A DNA stretch of 64,000 bases from Acinetobacter celticus (GCF_001707755.1 NZ_MBDL01000013.1:1-64000); one strand, 5' to 3'; numbered from the stretch's first letter, positions 28,146-35,668 are shown. Numbers and translations: made by a program. The notes: generated by a model not told the origin, from the sequence alone.

Positions 28146-28172
28146 ATTTAACATAAATCGCTTATACGAAAT
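28146..28172 (-). other. pdif site, left end of copy E
   Basis: Arms ATTTAACATAA and TTATACGAAAT are both perfect but the spacer has only five bases (ATCGC). It closes the phospholipase module. Confidence 0.75.
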
Positions 28173-28226
28173 GCCCCTCACTTAAGGGTCTTCACTATCG
28201 CACCATGTCGCGCTTTGCAGTCACTA
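28146..28226. repeat. Left half of the inter-module element (copy E)
   Basis: It matches the left half of copies B and C (pdif end, then a CACTTAAGGG hairpin, then CGCTTTGCAGTCA). Homology ends at the CAGTCA that is followed by TAATGAATAATC in copy B. This half complements the right-half copy at 18156. Confidence 0.8.
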
Positions 28227-28249
28227 TATTTGGCCACAGTGTCTACAGA

Positions 28250-28411
28250 TTACAGCTTTACCCGCCCTGACTCCAATTTTTGCAAATCAGGGCAAGGTTC
28301 TAGTAAATTAGCTGGAATCACTTGCGATAAGTGAGTTGACGGCTGCCCCCCCATCATCATCAAAACAAAACTGCTTATACACAGGGCGATCAATGATCTT
28401 TTGTAGCTCAT
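28250..28411 (-). CDS. Rz1-like outer spanin, embedded, probably shortened
   Basis: About 53 residues in the +1 frame inside the Rz-like gene, the classic nested arrangement. It has a hydrophobic N-terminus and the Rz1-like segment IPANLLEPCPDL. The product ends 15 residues after this segment, close to the prophage border, whereas related proteins run on, so the 3' end is probably lost. No standard lipobox is seen, so function is doubtful. Confidence 0.5.
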   Translation of the reverse strand: MSYKRSLIALCISSFVLMMMGGQPSTHLSQVIPANLLEPCPDLQKLESGRVKL

Positions 28412-28676
28412 GTGTAACTGTTTCAGCTTTGATCCGCTGTTCTGATTTTGCTTTTTCATAATCTGCGCTCACTTGATTTATTGCATTCTGTTTTTCAGCC
28501 AAAGCTTTTATATGCTTTTGCTTAATTACTTGAATCTTTGCTGTGCACTGCTCACCACTTGCAACACGAAGCTTTTTTGATAAATGATTTGTGTATGCCA
28601 GTTGTCCAATACAGATAAAAGAAAGGACCGCAATTGCGATCCAGTATTTAAGTTTCCAAAGTGTTGCCCATATCAT
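28308..28676 (-). CDS. Rz-like inner-membrane spanin
   Basis: 122 residues. One N-terminal membrane anchor (YWIAIAVLSFICIGQLAY) precedes a long charged coiled-coil region (residues 35-100), the normal layout of an i-spanin. It overlaps the endolysin stop by four bases (ATGA), so it is translationally coupled. It would span the periplasm and join the outer spanin at the end of the lytic cycle. Confidence 0.7.
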   Translation of the reverse strand: MIWATLWKLKYWIAIAVLSFICIGQLAYTNHLSKKLRVASGEQCTAKIQVIKQKHIKALAEKQNAINQVSADYEKAKSEQRIKAETVTHELQKIIDRPVYKQFCFDDDGGAAVNSLIASDSS

Positions 28677-29251
28677 TTGAGGAATACCTCTTTCTCTTTC
28701 GCACGGCGATTTACTAATCCTTGCATGCGTTTACCACCAGCATTCACCCACACATCAAATTGTTCTGCTGCACCGCGAATATCACCAGCATTGAATTTTT
28801 TAACCAATGTTGATTTGCTAAAAGCGCTTGGACCAATATTGTAGGTAAGCGATACCAGCGCATCGAACTGATTTTGATTCAGTGGTACTGTTACAGCATT
28901 ATTTACAGCTGATTCAAACTTCTTTAAATCATAGACCATGTAGGCCTTGGCTTGTGCTTCAGTGCAGGTATCACCTTTCTTAACACGTATGCCATTGGGA
29001 TAAACCGTGGTACCAAAACCAATAGTCCACACTCCCACACCATCGTCATAGGCTTTTAAGCGCAAGCCCTCAAAGCCACATATGAGATCAATACCAAAAA
29101 GGCTAACGACCATTTGATCAATCGCAATACCCAACATATCAGCCACTGTTGAATCTGTAGCAGTTGCAATCACTTCATTGGTTGCATCAACTTGCTTTTG
29201 AGTAAGTGTTCCACCGCTGATCTTTCTTAAAAAATCGAATATTTGTTTCAT
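28673..29251 (-). CDS. Phage endolysin, GH24 lysozyme
   Basis: 192 residues. The GH24 catalytic triad is visible: Glu in CGFEGLRLKAY, Asp in DDGVGVW and Thr in IGFGTT. The motif LNQNQFDALVSLTYNIGPSAF is typical of T4/P22-like lysozymes. About 55 N-terminal residues precede the domain and include a weakly hydrophobic stretch, possibly a signal-anchor. The frame is intact, unlike the holin next to it. Confidence 0.88.
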   Translation of the reverse strand: MKQIFDFLRKISGGTLTQKQVDATNEVIATATDSTVADMLGIAIDQMVVSLFGIDLICGFEGLRLKAYDDGVGVWTIGFGTTVYPNGIRVKKGDTCTEAQAKAYMVYDLKKFESAVNNAVTVPLNQNQFDALVSLTYNIGPSAFSKSTLVKKFNAGDIRGAAEQFDVWVNAGGKRMQGLVNRRAKEKEVFLK

Positions 29252-29269
29252 TTCACTTTCCTTTAAGCA

Positions 29270-29297
29270 TAAAAAAAACCGCCTACATGGCGGTATA
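29270..29297 (-). terminator. Terminator between phage genes
   Basis: On the minus strand ACCGCC and GGCGGT pair around five bases, followed by a run of eight T. Confidence 0.8.
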
Positions 29298-29319
29298 AAT
29301 TGAGCATGCTAAATGCCTA

Positions 29320-29517
29320 TTAAGCAATAGACCATAAATAATAATATTTTTGGATATCTGGGTTTAAAAATTCATCACCATCAAGATCATAATGAAATGG
29401 CTTACCCTCTAAAAGCTCTACACTATTCAAAGAAGTTAGATATTTTTTTAAGAATTTTTGAAATAATTCAATTTTTTCAGGAAACACGCTTTCACCATCC
29501 CATAAAATCGTAGCCAT
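29320..29517 (-). CDS. Small phage-region protein of unknown function
   Basis: 65 residues, acidic, with no signal or membrane segment. It ends in PDIQKYYYLWSIA. Terminators isolate it from the endolysin, so it may be an independently expressed prophage passenger. I do not recognise the family. Confidence 0.5.
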   Translation of the reverse strand: MATILWDGESVFPEKIELFQKFLKKYLTSLNSVELLEGKPFHYDLDGDEFLNPDIQKYYYLWSIA

Positions 29518-29603
29518 TTTAAAAATCTCAAGAAAACCTATAAGCGCGAAGTATAATGATCACAATTAATCATTTCAATAATTTATTGAGAACTAAATCA
29601 CAT

Positions 29604-29986
29604 TTATTTTCTATTTGCGTAAATCATCTTTTGCACTTTTACTACATCAATAATGGTCTTTCCTTCCTGCTTATTAATGAAGTTAAATGTCCATCTGACA
29701 ATCGCTCAACCCGGTAACCCGCACACTAAGAAGAAACCACCTAAAGCAATCATTCCCCAAATATCAGTGACCCACTCATGTAAGCCCTATTTCACAATGA
29801 TGAATGCCCCCCAGCCAAACTTGATACAACTGTGCAAATTAAACCTACCGCCCATTCTTGCGGTGAACGTGGTAGACGCATCATGATCACAACCGTTGCA
29901 ACAAATGCTATTGCTAAAGTGACCATAATTGCTGCACCATAAAACTTTAAAAACGTGACAAGGCTACTTGTAGACACTGGTTCCAT
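29604..29986 (-). pseudogene. Phage holin relic
   Basis: The first 58 codons encode a membrane segment (FYGAAIMVTLAIAFVATVVI) and PQEWAVGLICTVVSSLAGG. A shift at a six-G run ends the frame. In the next frame the protein continues as AFIIVK, stop, GLHEWVTDIWGMIALGGFFLVC, stop, then INKQEGKTIIDVVK to the end. So one frameshift and two nonsense codons break a gene of about 127 codons with two membrane hairpins, consistent with a class II-like holin. Confidence 0.7.
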
Positions 29987-30010
29987 TAATTCCTCCTAAT
30001 TTTTGGCAAT

Positions 30011-30038
30011 AAAAAACTCACCCTTAGGTGAGTTTTCC
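30011..30038 (-). terminator. Terminator after the 92-residue membrane protein gene
   Basis: ACTCACC and GGTGAGT pair around a four-base loop, with T6 on the minus strand. Confidence 0.78.
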
Positions 30039-30050
30039 AATCTCTGCTTC

Positions 30051-30329
30051 CTATGAAATCAGATACATATATACTTTTGCTTTAAACGCATTCATAAAGA
30101 CATTTAAAAGAACATCTTTAAGTTTTTCGAAAAATGACTTAACAAAAAAAATGGTAGCTAGCTTTAAATGTTCAAACAAGAACACTCGAAATAATTTCCA
30201 TGAAAAACCAAATTCATTGTATGAAGATTTCAATAAAGTGCCCAACAGATGAAATGTTTCAAATGAAACTTCGACCACGATTGTCACAAGGTCAATTACA
30301 ATTACTTTTAGAATTCCGCTCATTTTCAA
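30051..30329 (-). CDS. Hydrophobic protein of unknown function, prophage region
   Basis: 92 residues, rich in Phe, Leu and Val, with hydrophobic stretches but many lysines at regular spacing, so amphipathic helices are as likely as true membrane spans. A terminator follows. I do not recognise it, and no domain is visible. Confidence 0.4.
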   Translation of the reverse strand: MKMSGILKVIVIDLVTIVVEVSFETFHLLGTLLKSSYNEFGFSWKLFRVFLFEHLKLATIFFVKSFFEKLKDVLLNVFMNAFKAKVYMYLIS

Positions 30330-30519
30330 AAACCTCTTTTGGATTTACAAAAATAGTGATCAACTTGTATTAAAAAAACAGATCACTATTTTGCCCGCCA
30401 CTTTAAGAAGTTTTTTAGAAGTTGAGTTATGCATAAAGTTCTCATAAAATTATTGTGTTATGAGTTATTTATACCCTTAAAATTTAGTAGCGTCAAACAA
30501 CTACTCAGCACCCAGAAAA

Positions 30520-31167
30520 CTATGTAGTCCAACCTATTACAGAGTTCCCACAACACGCTGAAATATTAGTTTCTGATACAAACGGCGCATTCTTCGCAAT
30601 TTCAACGAGACGTTTGACTGATTCATCCGCGCCCCATCGTTTGGTTTCACCAAAGAATACCTCTACGTCGTGACCAGCTAAGCAATGCTTAGGCAGGCCA
30701 GTGTTATCGCTATAGATTGGCTCACCATCTGCATCCCGCTCTACCCCACTCATGTTCAATCAAACGGCAAAACTCACGGTCAGTTGTATTTTCACAATAA
30801 CTGGCATCAATGGTGATGAGATAAACAGGTACACAACCAAACCAGTCTCGCATCTGTTGCTCTTGTCGAGCCTTCTTCCAACCACCCTGATTAAACATCA
30901 CCTTTTCACATTGTCACATTGACCCAATACCATGCGATTTTGAGCCATAAATGCAGATGAGGCCCAAGCAAATGCCAAAAAGTTCTCATCGTCGTGAATG
31001 AGCTCAGCAATATGGTCATGATCTGGGTTGTGAAGCTCTCCGCCAATCGTCAACCAGTTTTTAATCACCCAATCCTTCAAATCTACGGCGGGTGCAAGCA
31101 GAATTGCTTCTTGCTCTTCTGCTCGATCAATTAGGTCTGTTGGTGGAAATAGTCTGATCTGTTCCAT
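30520..31167 (-). pseudogene. Putative phage metallopeptidase, broken by two indels
   Basis: The N-terminal frame (MEQIRLFPPTDLID to LGQC) is followed by a tandem duplication of the 8-mer TCACATTG (30906-30921, plus strand), which shifts the frame. The next frame reads VMFNQGGWKKARQEQQM up to CRLIEHE, the start of the HExxH zinc motif, and is then shifted again; the last frame gives ERDADGEPIY to the end. The segment after HE, which should hold the second histidine, appears deleted. The layout matches the putative phage metallopeptidase family (PhageMetallopep). Confidence 0.65.
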
Positions 31168-31573
31168 CTTCTAATCTCCCTAAGTGATCTTGAATCCACT
31201 GAATGACATAACCCGATTCAATATGATCAGATTCAAAGCGTATATGCCTATAACCCATTTCCTCAGCAAAATCATATTTACAGAATGCGTTTGCTATCTT
31301 TTTCCCACCACGACCAACCGACCATGGGCTACCCACTATTTCAATAAGAAGTCTCAACTTCACAATATGAAAATCGAATCGCCAGTTTTTGGTAGGTTCA
31401 AATTGAAACTTACACTCATAACCAATTAGGTTTTTTTCTAATTCCTGAAATAGAGTTTCTTCAGCTTCTAAATATTTTTCTTTAGCCTTAGGTAAGGGTT
31501 TAGAGCGTAGTTTATTTTTAGGTGGGCGTTTCTTTGTTTTCCAGAAATAGCTGTCAGCATCCATAAATAGCAC
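31127..31573 (-). CDS. Phage endonuclease-like protein, DUF559/Vsr-like fold
   Basis: 148 residues. A basic N-terminus (KKRPPKNKLRSKPLPKAKEK) precedes a nuclease-like core with NWRFDFHIVKLRLLIEI, which fits the D-x(n)-E-x arrangement of PD-(D/E)xK enzymes, then ADEM-like helix and GYRHIRFESD. It overlaps the metallopeptidase start by 41 bases. A second, broken gene of the same family lies at 33908-34304. Its role may be Holliday-junction or recombination processing; this is not shown. Confidence 0.55.
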   Translation of the reverse strand: MLFMDADSYFWKTKKRPPKNKLRSKPLPKAKEKYLEAEETLFQELEKNLIGYECKFQFEPTKNWRFDFHIVKLRLLIEIVGSPWSVGRGGKKIANAFCKYDFAEEMGYRHIRFESDHIESGYVIQWIQDHLGRLEDGTDQTISTNRPN

Positions 31574-31579
31574 CCATTA

Positions 31580-31604
31580 AAAAACCGCCCGAAGGCGGTT
31601 TTTA
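31580..31604 (-). terminator. Terminator after the roadblock/LC7-like gene
   Basis: AACCGCC and GGCGGTT pair around a short loop with T runs; it lies just 3' of the gene at 31618. Confidence 0.82.
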
Positions 31605-31617
31605 TATACTTTTAATT

Positions 31618-31974
31618 TTAAGAAAAATCTAATTCTTTTTCAAAACGTTTTAATTCATGGCGAGCCATAGCTAAGTTAGCTTTTTGACGATCTAAAACAA
31701 GGTATAGGAATAATGAATCATTCGTATCGAGTGGGCGAACCAAGTGATATTGCTTACCTAAAGTAATTAAAATATCTTCAATCGCATCATTCAAGCCTAA
31801 AGATTTTGCCACACGGCGTTTAGCGCGAATTACTTCTGTATTTCCAGCTGCAGCAAGCTCCAAGTCTAGGCCTGAACCCATAGAAGCCAAAGTTAAGCCA
31901 CTCTCACTATCAACAAGTGCGCCAACTACAAAACCATCAATATCGTTTAAAGCTTCCAAGCTTAATTTAGCCAT
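31618..31974 (-). CDS. Roadblock/LC7-domain-like protein
   Basis: 118 residues from the ATG that gives [22 protein letters not shown]; the upstream ATG would add a 17-residue hydrophobic leader without support. The fold pattern (helix, [42 protein letters not shown], then [14 protein letters not shown] and LYLVLDR) is that of roadblock/LC7 proteins, which partner small GTPases. It is intact and has its own terminator amid broken phage genes, so it may be a retained cargo gene. Confidence 0.6.
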   Translation of the reverse strand: MAKLSLEALNDIDGFVVGALVDSESGLTLASMGSGLDLELAAAGNTEVIRAKRRVAKSLGLNDAIEDILITLGKQYHLVRPLDTNDSLFLYLVLDRQKANLAMARHELKRFEKELDFS

Positions 31975-32113
31975 TAATAATAACCCTTTATGGAATAAAA
32001 AAAATAGGAGACAAATTTTTCCTAACAATTCTCAACAATTACATATTTCATTAATATTATCAATGACAAAATTTTACCTTTTATATCAAAACCCATAAAA
32101 ACTTATCAAAAAA

Positions 32114-32290
32114 TTAGAAAATATGTAAAGCTTCTCGCAAATTCCTAATTCGCTCTTTCAACTTAATCATGATGCCATCAATCGCCAGCATCTCATTCCG
32201 CGTCAATCCAGTTCGACTTAGGTTTTGATATTTTGACAGATCAGCACTGCAAAATTCTAAGTCTTGTTTCGCTTGCACACGGTCTGTCAT
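32114..32290 (-). CDS. Small helical phage-region protein
   Basis: 58 residues (start MTDRVQAKQDLEF, end NLREALHIF). It is predicted helical, with SKYQNLSRTGLTRNEMLAIDGIMIKLKERI. No known family is recognised. It lies between the roadblock gene and the repeated cysteine-rich gene on the same strand. Confidence 0.5.
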   Translation of the reverse strand: MTDRVQAKQDLEFCSADLSKYQNLSRTGLTRNEMLAIDGIMIKLKERIRNLREALHIF

Positions 32291-32310
32291 GGATACCTCG
32301 AATAGAAAAG

Positions 32311-32348
32311 AAAAACCCCGCCAACATCTAGAATGCGACAGGGTTTTA
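32311..32348 (-). terminator. Terminator of the cysteine-rich small gene, copy 1
   Basis: AAAACCC and GGGTTTT arms around a long loop, 35 bases after the small gene on its strand; shared with copy 2. Confidence 0.65.
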
Positions 32349-32382
32349 TGTGCCGTAATACGTTCGGCAATGGAGAAATTAC

Positions 32383-32490
32383 TTAATCATCTTTACCGCA
32401 TTTACGGCATTCTTGTGTATATCCACAATCAGGGTCGTAATCAAATTCATAAGCGTGAAGACAAAATAATTTACGAAGGAAATAGATCAT
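32383..32490 (-). CDS. 35-residue cysteine-rich small protein, copy 1
   Basis: Starts MIYFLRKLFCLHAY and ends TQECRKCGKDD. AAGGAG stands six bases before the ATG. Cysteines at one C-x-H-like pair and in CGYTQECRKCGK suggest a small zinc-binding knuckle, as seen in short phage proteins. The second copy at 48387 keeps the frame, length and all cysteines while silent positions change, which supports a real gene. Confidence 0.72.
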   Translation of the reverse strand: MIYFLRKLFCLHAYEFDYDPDCGYTQECRKCGKDD

Positions 32491-32628
32491 AGCTTTCTCC
32501 TTAATCTCGATTATGGGATATGAGAGGGATTATCATTAGACGGCTATCCAGCATCCCCAATAATTTAATAGGGTTAATTCGAAATTTTTAAAGGTATCGA
32601 ATTCGAGCTATTTAAAACTCAGGAAAGA

Positions 32629-32668
32629 AAAAAGCCTGTCCCTCTTGGAGAAAGAAACAGGCTATAAA
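32629..32668 (-). terminator. Hairpin between phage genes
   Basis: AGCCTGT and ACAGGCT pair around a 19-base loop, with a T run on the minus strand. Confidence 0.55.
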
Positions 32669-32776
32669 CTAAATGCACTACATGCCATGGTGAATCTGTT
32701 TATACGATAATGGTAACTGATTTTTAACATAATGCAATTAATAAATATACCAAATGGTAAATTATTTTCACATTTA

Positions 32777-32804
32777 AAAGCCCGATCAAATGACCGGGCT
32801 TTCG
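32777..32804 (-). terminator. Terminator after the 72-residue phage protein gene
   Basis: AAAGCCCG and CGGGCTTT stem, directly 3' of the gene at 32814. Confidence 0.8.
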
Positions 32805-32813
32805 TTGCTATAA

Positions 32814-33032
32814 TCAATTGAACTTATTTTTCAATATCAATTCAATTCGCCTAGTAGCATCACATATACTCATTTCTGTATGTCGCCAGAAATAAAATAC
32901 CTGAGCATTAATAAGATATTTTTGCTTAATGTAATCAGAGATCTTACCTCTGTGAACTTCGCTTGCATTGAAGCGATTCTTATCTAACCTAATTACCCAT
33001 CCCTCTAAATCACCACCAATACAAATATGCAT
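32814..33032 (-). CDS. Phage-region protein of unknown function
   Basis: 72 residues (MHICIGGDLEGWVIRLD at the start, RRIELILKNKFN at the end), basic, without membrane segments. The family is not recognised. A strong terminator follows. It may be an orphan of the original early or late operon. Confidence 0.45.
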   Translation of the reverse strand: MHICIGGDLEGWVIRLDKNRFNASEVHRGKISDYIKQKYLINAQVFYFWRHTEMSICDATRRIELILKNKFN

Positions 33033-33365
33033 CCCTGCCCACCATATGGTTATAACTTACCCACATTATACAAACAGCTGGCAAAAAAAACCTGCTCCTT
33101 GGGGAAGGCGCAGGCAGAAAACTTAAAAACTATTCTTCATTAACGAAGAGTATTCATATCATTATACTTGGTATATTTTGCGACTTCAATCACACTTCAA
33201 GTATATAAACAAAAAATACCCACTAATTTTGGGTAAGTGGGTATATAAACTTTTAATCTTAAAAAAAAATCCATCACAAGATGAGCTTTGGAAACTTTGT
33301 TGGTCAAACCACAATACGACCAGTATAGAAATAAGATACCCTAGTTATCATTAGATATGATAGCT
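33033..33365. other. Gene-free phage stretch with two hairpins
   Basis: CCTGC ... GCAGG (33090-33114) and TACCCACT ... AGTGGGTA (about 33218-33244) can each form a stem. I see no reading frame. The region may hold the promoter of the gene at 32814. Confidence 0.45.
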
Positions 33366-33902
33366 TCACGCCTTCATTTCTTTGTAAGTATTTCTTTTAT
33401 ACATCTCAATAGCTTTTGATGCTTCATCAATTGCTGATTCAATCGCTAGAGCCATAAGGTTTTCATATCCCTTCCATGTGAGTCGATAAACATTCTGTGT
33501 CATCTGATGCCCATTAATCCCCGCATAATATAATCGACCTTGAGCAGTAAAGTTATTCTCAAGTGTTGGGTCCAAGGCGAAATCAATCACCATTCGGGCA
33601 ACTAAATAAGCCATGTGGCTCATTGTGATTTGTTCAGGCTCTCGCCTCTTATATGCCACGGCGTTTTGAAGCATGATATTTACTAAGTGAATACGGACAT
33701 CACTCTCGCACTTCCCATCAAACACAATCAGCGCTGTTACCGACTTAGCAAGTTGCGTCTCCATCGATGCAATAGCACCCAAATGATCTTCGTAATTCAA
33801 AGGTTTCTCCCCAGTGCCATGTGCTTGTGGCTCAAAGTTTGGTGACTTTGCAGTAATGCCATGAGTCAACCATTCAAATTTTTCTGCCATTACTACATTC
33901 AT
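33366..33902 (-). CDS. Phage protein of unknown function next to nuclease relic
   Basis: About 178 residues. The C-terminal half has a helical, aromatic-rich pattern (YYAGINGHQMTQNVYRLTWKGYENLMALAIESAIDEASKAI), which looks like a folded enzyme or adaptor. The frame opens with a GTG at 33911 that overlaps the preceding stop; ATGs at 33902 and 33890 are alternatives. It was probably co-translated with the nuclease gene before that decayed. I cannot assign a function. Confidence 0.5.
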   Translation of the reverse strand: MNVVMAEKFEWLTHGITAKSPNFEPQAHGTGEKPLNYEDHLGAIASMETQLAKSVTALIVFDGKCESDVRIHLVNIMLQNAVAYKRREPEQITMSHMAYLVARMVIDFALDPTLENNFTAQGRLYYAGINGHQMTQNVYRLTWKGYENLMALAIESAIDEASKAIEMYKRNTYKEMKA

Positions 33903-33907
33903 CCCAA

Positions 33908-34304
33908 TCACCCTATTCGCTTTAAAATTTGCTCTAGTGCTAAACCGCTTTTTACTTGTTCAGTGCTGTACCGATATACCTGATAACCCAACCCCTGTGC
34001 CGAGTTATATTTATCCATATACCCTAAATAACCTTTACCCCCTTGTGTGACAGCCATTGCTCCAAATTCCGCCTTCAACCTCAATCAAAATCATTTTTTC
34101 TACCAGGTGGAAATCAGCTCTCCACTTCCGATCTGCATTAAATTTAAACTCCTGTTCAAACTTGATCTTGTGTGCCCTGAGGTGCTGAGATAAAACCGCC
34201 TCACCCTCACTCACCACTTGCTCTTTCTTGACCGATGCAGGACGCTTGGCCCTGCGTTTTGATTTATTGATCTTCTTGTAATCAGCGATTGAGATGCTGG
34301 TCAC
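33908..34304 (-). pseudogene. Phage endonuclease-like gene with a G-run frameshift
   Basis: The core KWRADFHLVEKMILIEVEGG parallels NWRFDFHIVKLRLLIEI in the gene at 31127, so the two are paralogues. After NGCHTRG an extra G in a five-G run brings a stop. In the next frame the protein resumes as KGYLGYMDKYNSAQGLGYQVYRYS and ends at 33908. A gene of about 132 codons has been broken. Its stop overlaps the GTG of the following gene. Confidence 0.68.
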
Positions 34305-34465
34305 ACAGTCACCCCAAATAACTGTTTTGCTTTGCCGGTGGCTCTATAAGTACAAACCGTTACCCGCTCCACATAACCCAAACTCATGAGGTCTAGCAGA
34401 CAGGTTCTTATTGAATTTGCCCCAGCATCTATGCCACTTCCCTGAATAACCCCATGAGCTTTCAC
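34301..34465 (-). pseudogene. Fragment of a phage winged-helix protein
   Basis: About 54 residues (IDAGANSIRTCLLDLMSLGYVERVTVCTYRATGKAKQLFGVTV), the look of the C-terminal part of a winged helix. Its stop overlaps the GTG of the nuclease gene in an operon-like junction. The N-terminal half is missing: a stop lies just upstream at 34469, so a deletion probably joined it to the opposite-strand early genes. Confidence 0.45.
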
Positions 34466-34507
34466 TACTCAACTATCACCCGAACACTAACCGTATTCGG
34501 GGTGAAA

Positions 34508-34597
34508 ATGACACACATTTTTAAGAATACTGGCGATGGTGAAATTGAATAATTGGTCACTGATGCTAAATTTAAAGAAGTGACTTGGAGAGTGTGA
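34508..34597 (+). pseudogene. Short phage early gene with an in-frame stop
   Basis: MTHIFKNTGDGEIE, TAA, LVTDAKFKEVTWRV, stop. The final TGA overlaps the ATG of the next gene (TGATG), the coupling seen through this operon, which supports one original frame of about 29 codons. Confidence 0.4.
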
Positions 34598-34944
34598 TGG
34601 AATTAAAACAATTAGAACCAGCTGAAATTGTGCGGGATAAATATGGATCATGGATGCATCCAGAATATCGTGAATATCTGGATAAGCATCATAACAATCA
34701 AGAATGGATTTCCCAGATTGAGTGCGATGAATTGAAGCGTCATTTCAATATCATTACTACAAAGTTTTATTTAGAAGCATCTGTTTCAGCTGATATCCAC
34801 GAGGAAATGATGAATGCGTGCGATCTTTCAAAGTGGGACCCAATTGTGCCCCATGGTTTTTTCTTAATTGATATCGGTTTTACGGAAGATGACGCGGAAG
34901 CCGTCTTTGCAAAAGAAATCGGAAAAGAAAGTGAGGTCGCGTGA
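34597..34944 (+). CDS. Phage early protein of unknown function
   Basis: 115 residues from the ATG giving MELKQLEPAEIVRDKYGSWMHPEY; this start is preferred because it overlaps the preceding stop as TGATG. The protein is acidic, with HEEMMNACDLSKWDPIVPHGFFLIDIGFTEDDAEAVFAK. I recognise no domain. Its stop again overlaps the next ATG. Confidence 0.55.
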   Translation: MELKQLEPAEIVRDKYGSWMHPEYREYLDKHHNNQEWISQIECDELKRHFNIITTKFYLEASVSADIHEEMMNACDLSKWDPIVPHGFFLIDIGFTEDDAEAVFAKEIGKESEVA

Positions 34945-35359
34945 TGGATATTCAGAAATTATTTGAAGAATTATATGTAAAAAATGCACGAAGCTGGTTA
35001 TTAGAACGCGATCCAGATGGCTCATATAAATATCATACAACCCAATCCGCATTTGTGCTTTTTGAAAATCAGCAACTGGAAATTGAGTCTTTAAAGTCTG
35101 GGTTAGCTAAGGCTCAAGCAGTGTCAAAAGAGGTCCTTCTTGAAAGCGACTGCATGATTAACCAAACTTGGTTTATGAAAGGAATCTTGCATCAGCATTA
35201 ATAAAGCATGCTGAAAATGCATATAAAAATGAAGTAATAGCCCAAAACTCAAAGATTAAATTCGGCACAGATGACAACGAGCATTAGTTTGCTCACGACG
35301 TACCATTTTTTGGAAGAGTTCAGATAGATCGCACTGAAGAACATGGGTTAGTTGAATGA
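34944..35359 (+). pseudogene. Phage early gene with frameshift and nonsense codon
   Basis: An intact start (MDIQKLFEELYVKNARSWLLERD) runs to about 35175 and stops at 35201. One frame over, the sequence continues as LASALIKHAENAYKNEVIAQNSKIKFGTDDNEH, a TAG, then FAHDVPFFGRVQIDRTEEHGLVE ending in a TGA that overlaps the next ATG. The coupled end suggests a single original gene of about 138 codons, though two genes are possible. Confidence 0.5.
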
Positions 35360-35478
35360 GATATTTCTTTAATGGGTTTTGGCAAGAGCCTTTTGACACT
35401 AAATCTGGATGCATCAAGCTTTTAGAGGAATGTATTGCAGAAAAGCGTGAAGAAGAACAGGAGCAAGGCCATGATTGA
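35356..35478 (+). CDS. Small phage early protein
   Basis: 40 residues: MRYFFNGFWQEPFDTKSGC at the start, then a glutamate-rich tail (AEKREEEQEQGHD). The ATG overlaps the preceding stop. Short proteins of this kind are common in Acinetobacter phage early operons; no function is known to me. Confidence 0.5.
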   Translation: MRYFFNGFWQEPFDTKSGCIKLLEECIAEKREEEQEQGHD

Positions 35479-35663
35479 GAAAACAGAAAATCTTAGATTT
35501 TGGCCTTGAACAGATCGAGGTTCTAATATCAGAACTTCAAGAAACCTTTGATGAATTCCATGCGAATCTCGGCCCTTTCGCACTGGACGAGTTTGGGGTT
35601 TCCATTGAGATTAAGACCAAATCTGGCGAATACAGCTACAACCTTGAGCAGTTAAAGAATTAA
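35475..35663 (+). CDS. Small phage early protein
   Basis: 62 residues starting at TTG, overlapping the end of the previous gene by four bases. It is acidic and mostly helical at first, then has a beta-rich end (FGVSIEIKTKSGEYSYNLEQL). The family is not recognised. Confidence 0.45.
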   Translation: MRKQKILDFGLEQIEVLISELQETFDEFHANLGPFALDEFGVSIEIKTKSGEYSYNLEQLKN

Positions 35664-35668
35664 AGGAA

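Larger units (their letters stand above)
32308..32600. repeat. Duplicated ~290-bp phage segment, copy 1
   Basis: It is strongly similar to 48311-48612 over the whole length, including the terminator, a 35-codon gene and about 110 bases upstream of it. The divergence is mostly substitutions, concentrated outside the coding frame. Confidence 0.85.

Noticed and set aside
32289..32492. A 67-codon plus-strand frame across repeat copy 1.
   Set aside because: It is antisense to the conserved cysteine-rich gene, and the minus-strand frame is the one preserved in copy 2.
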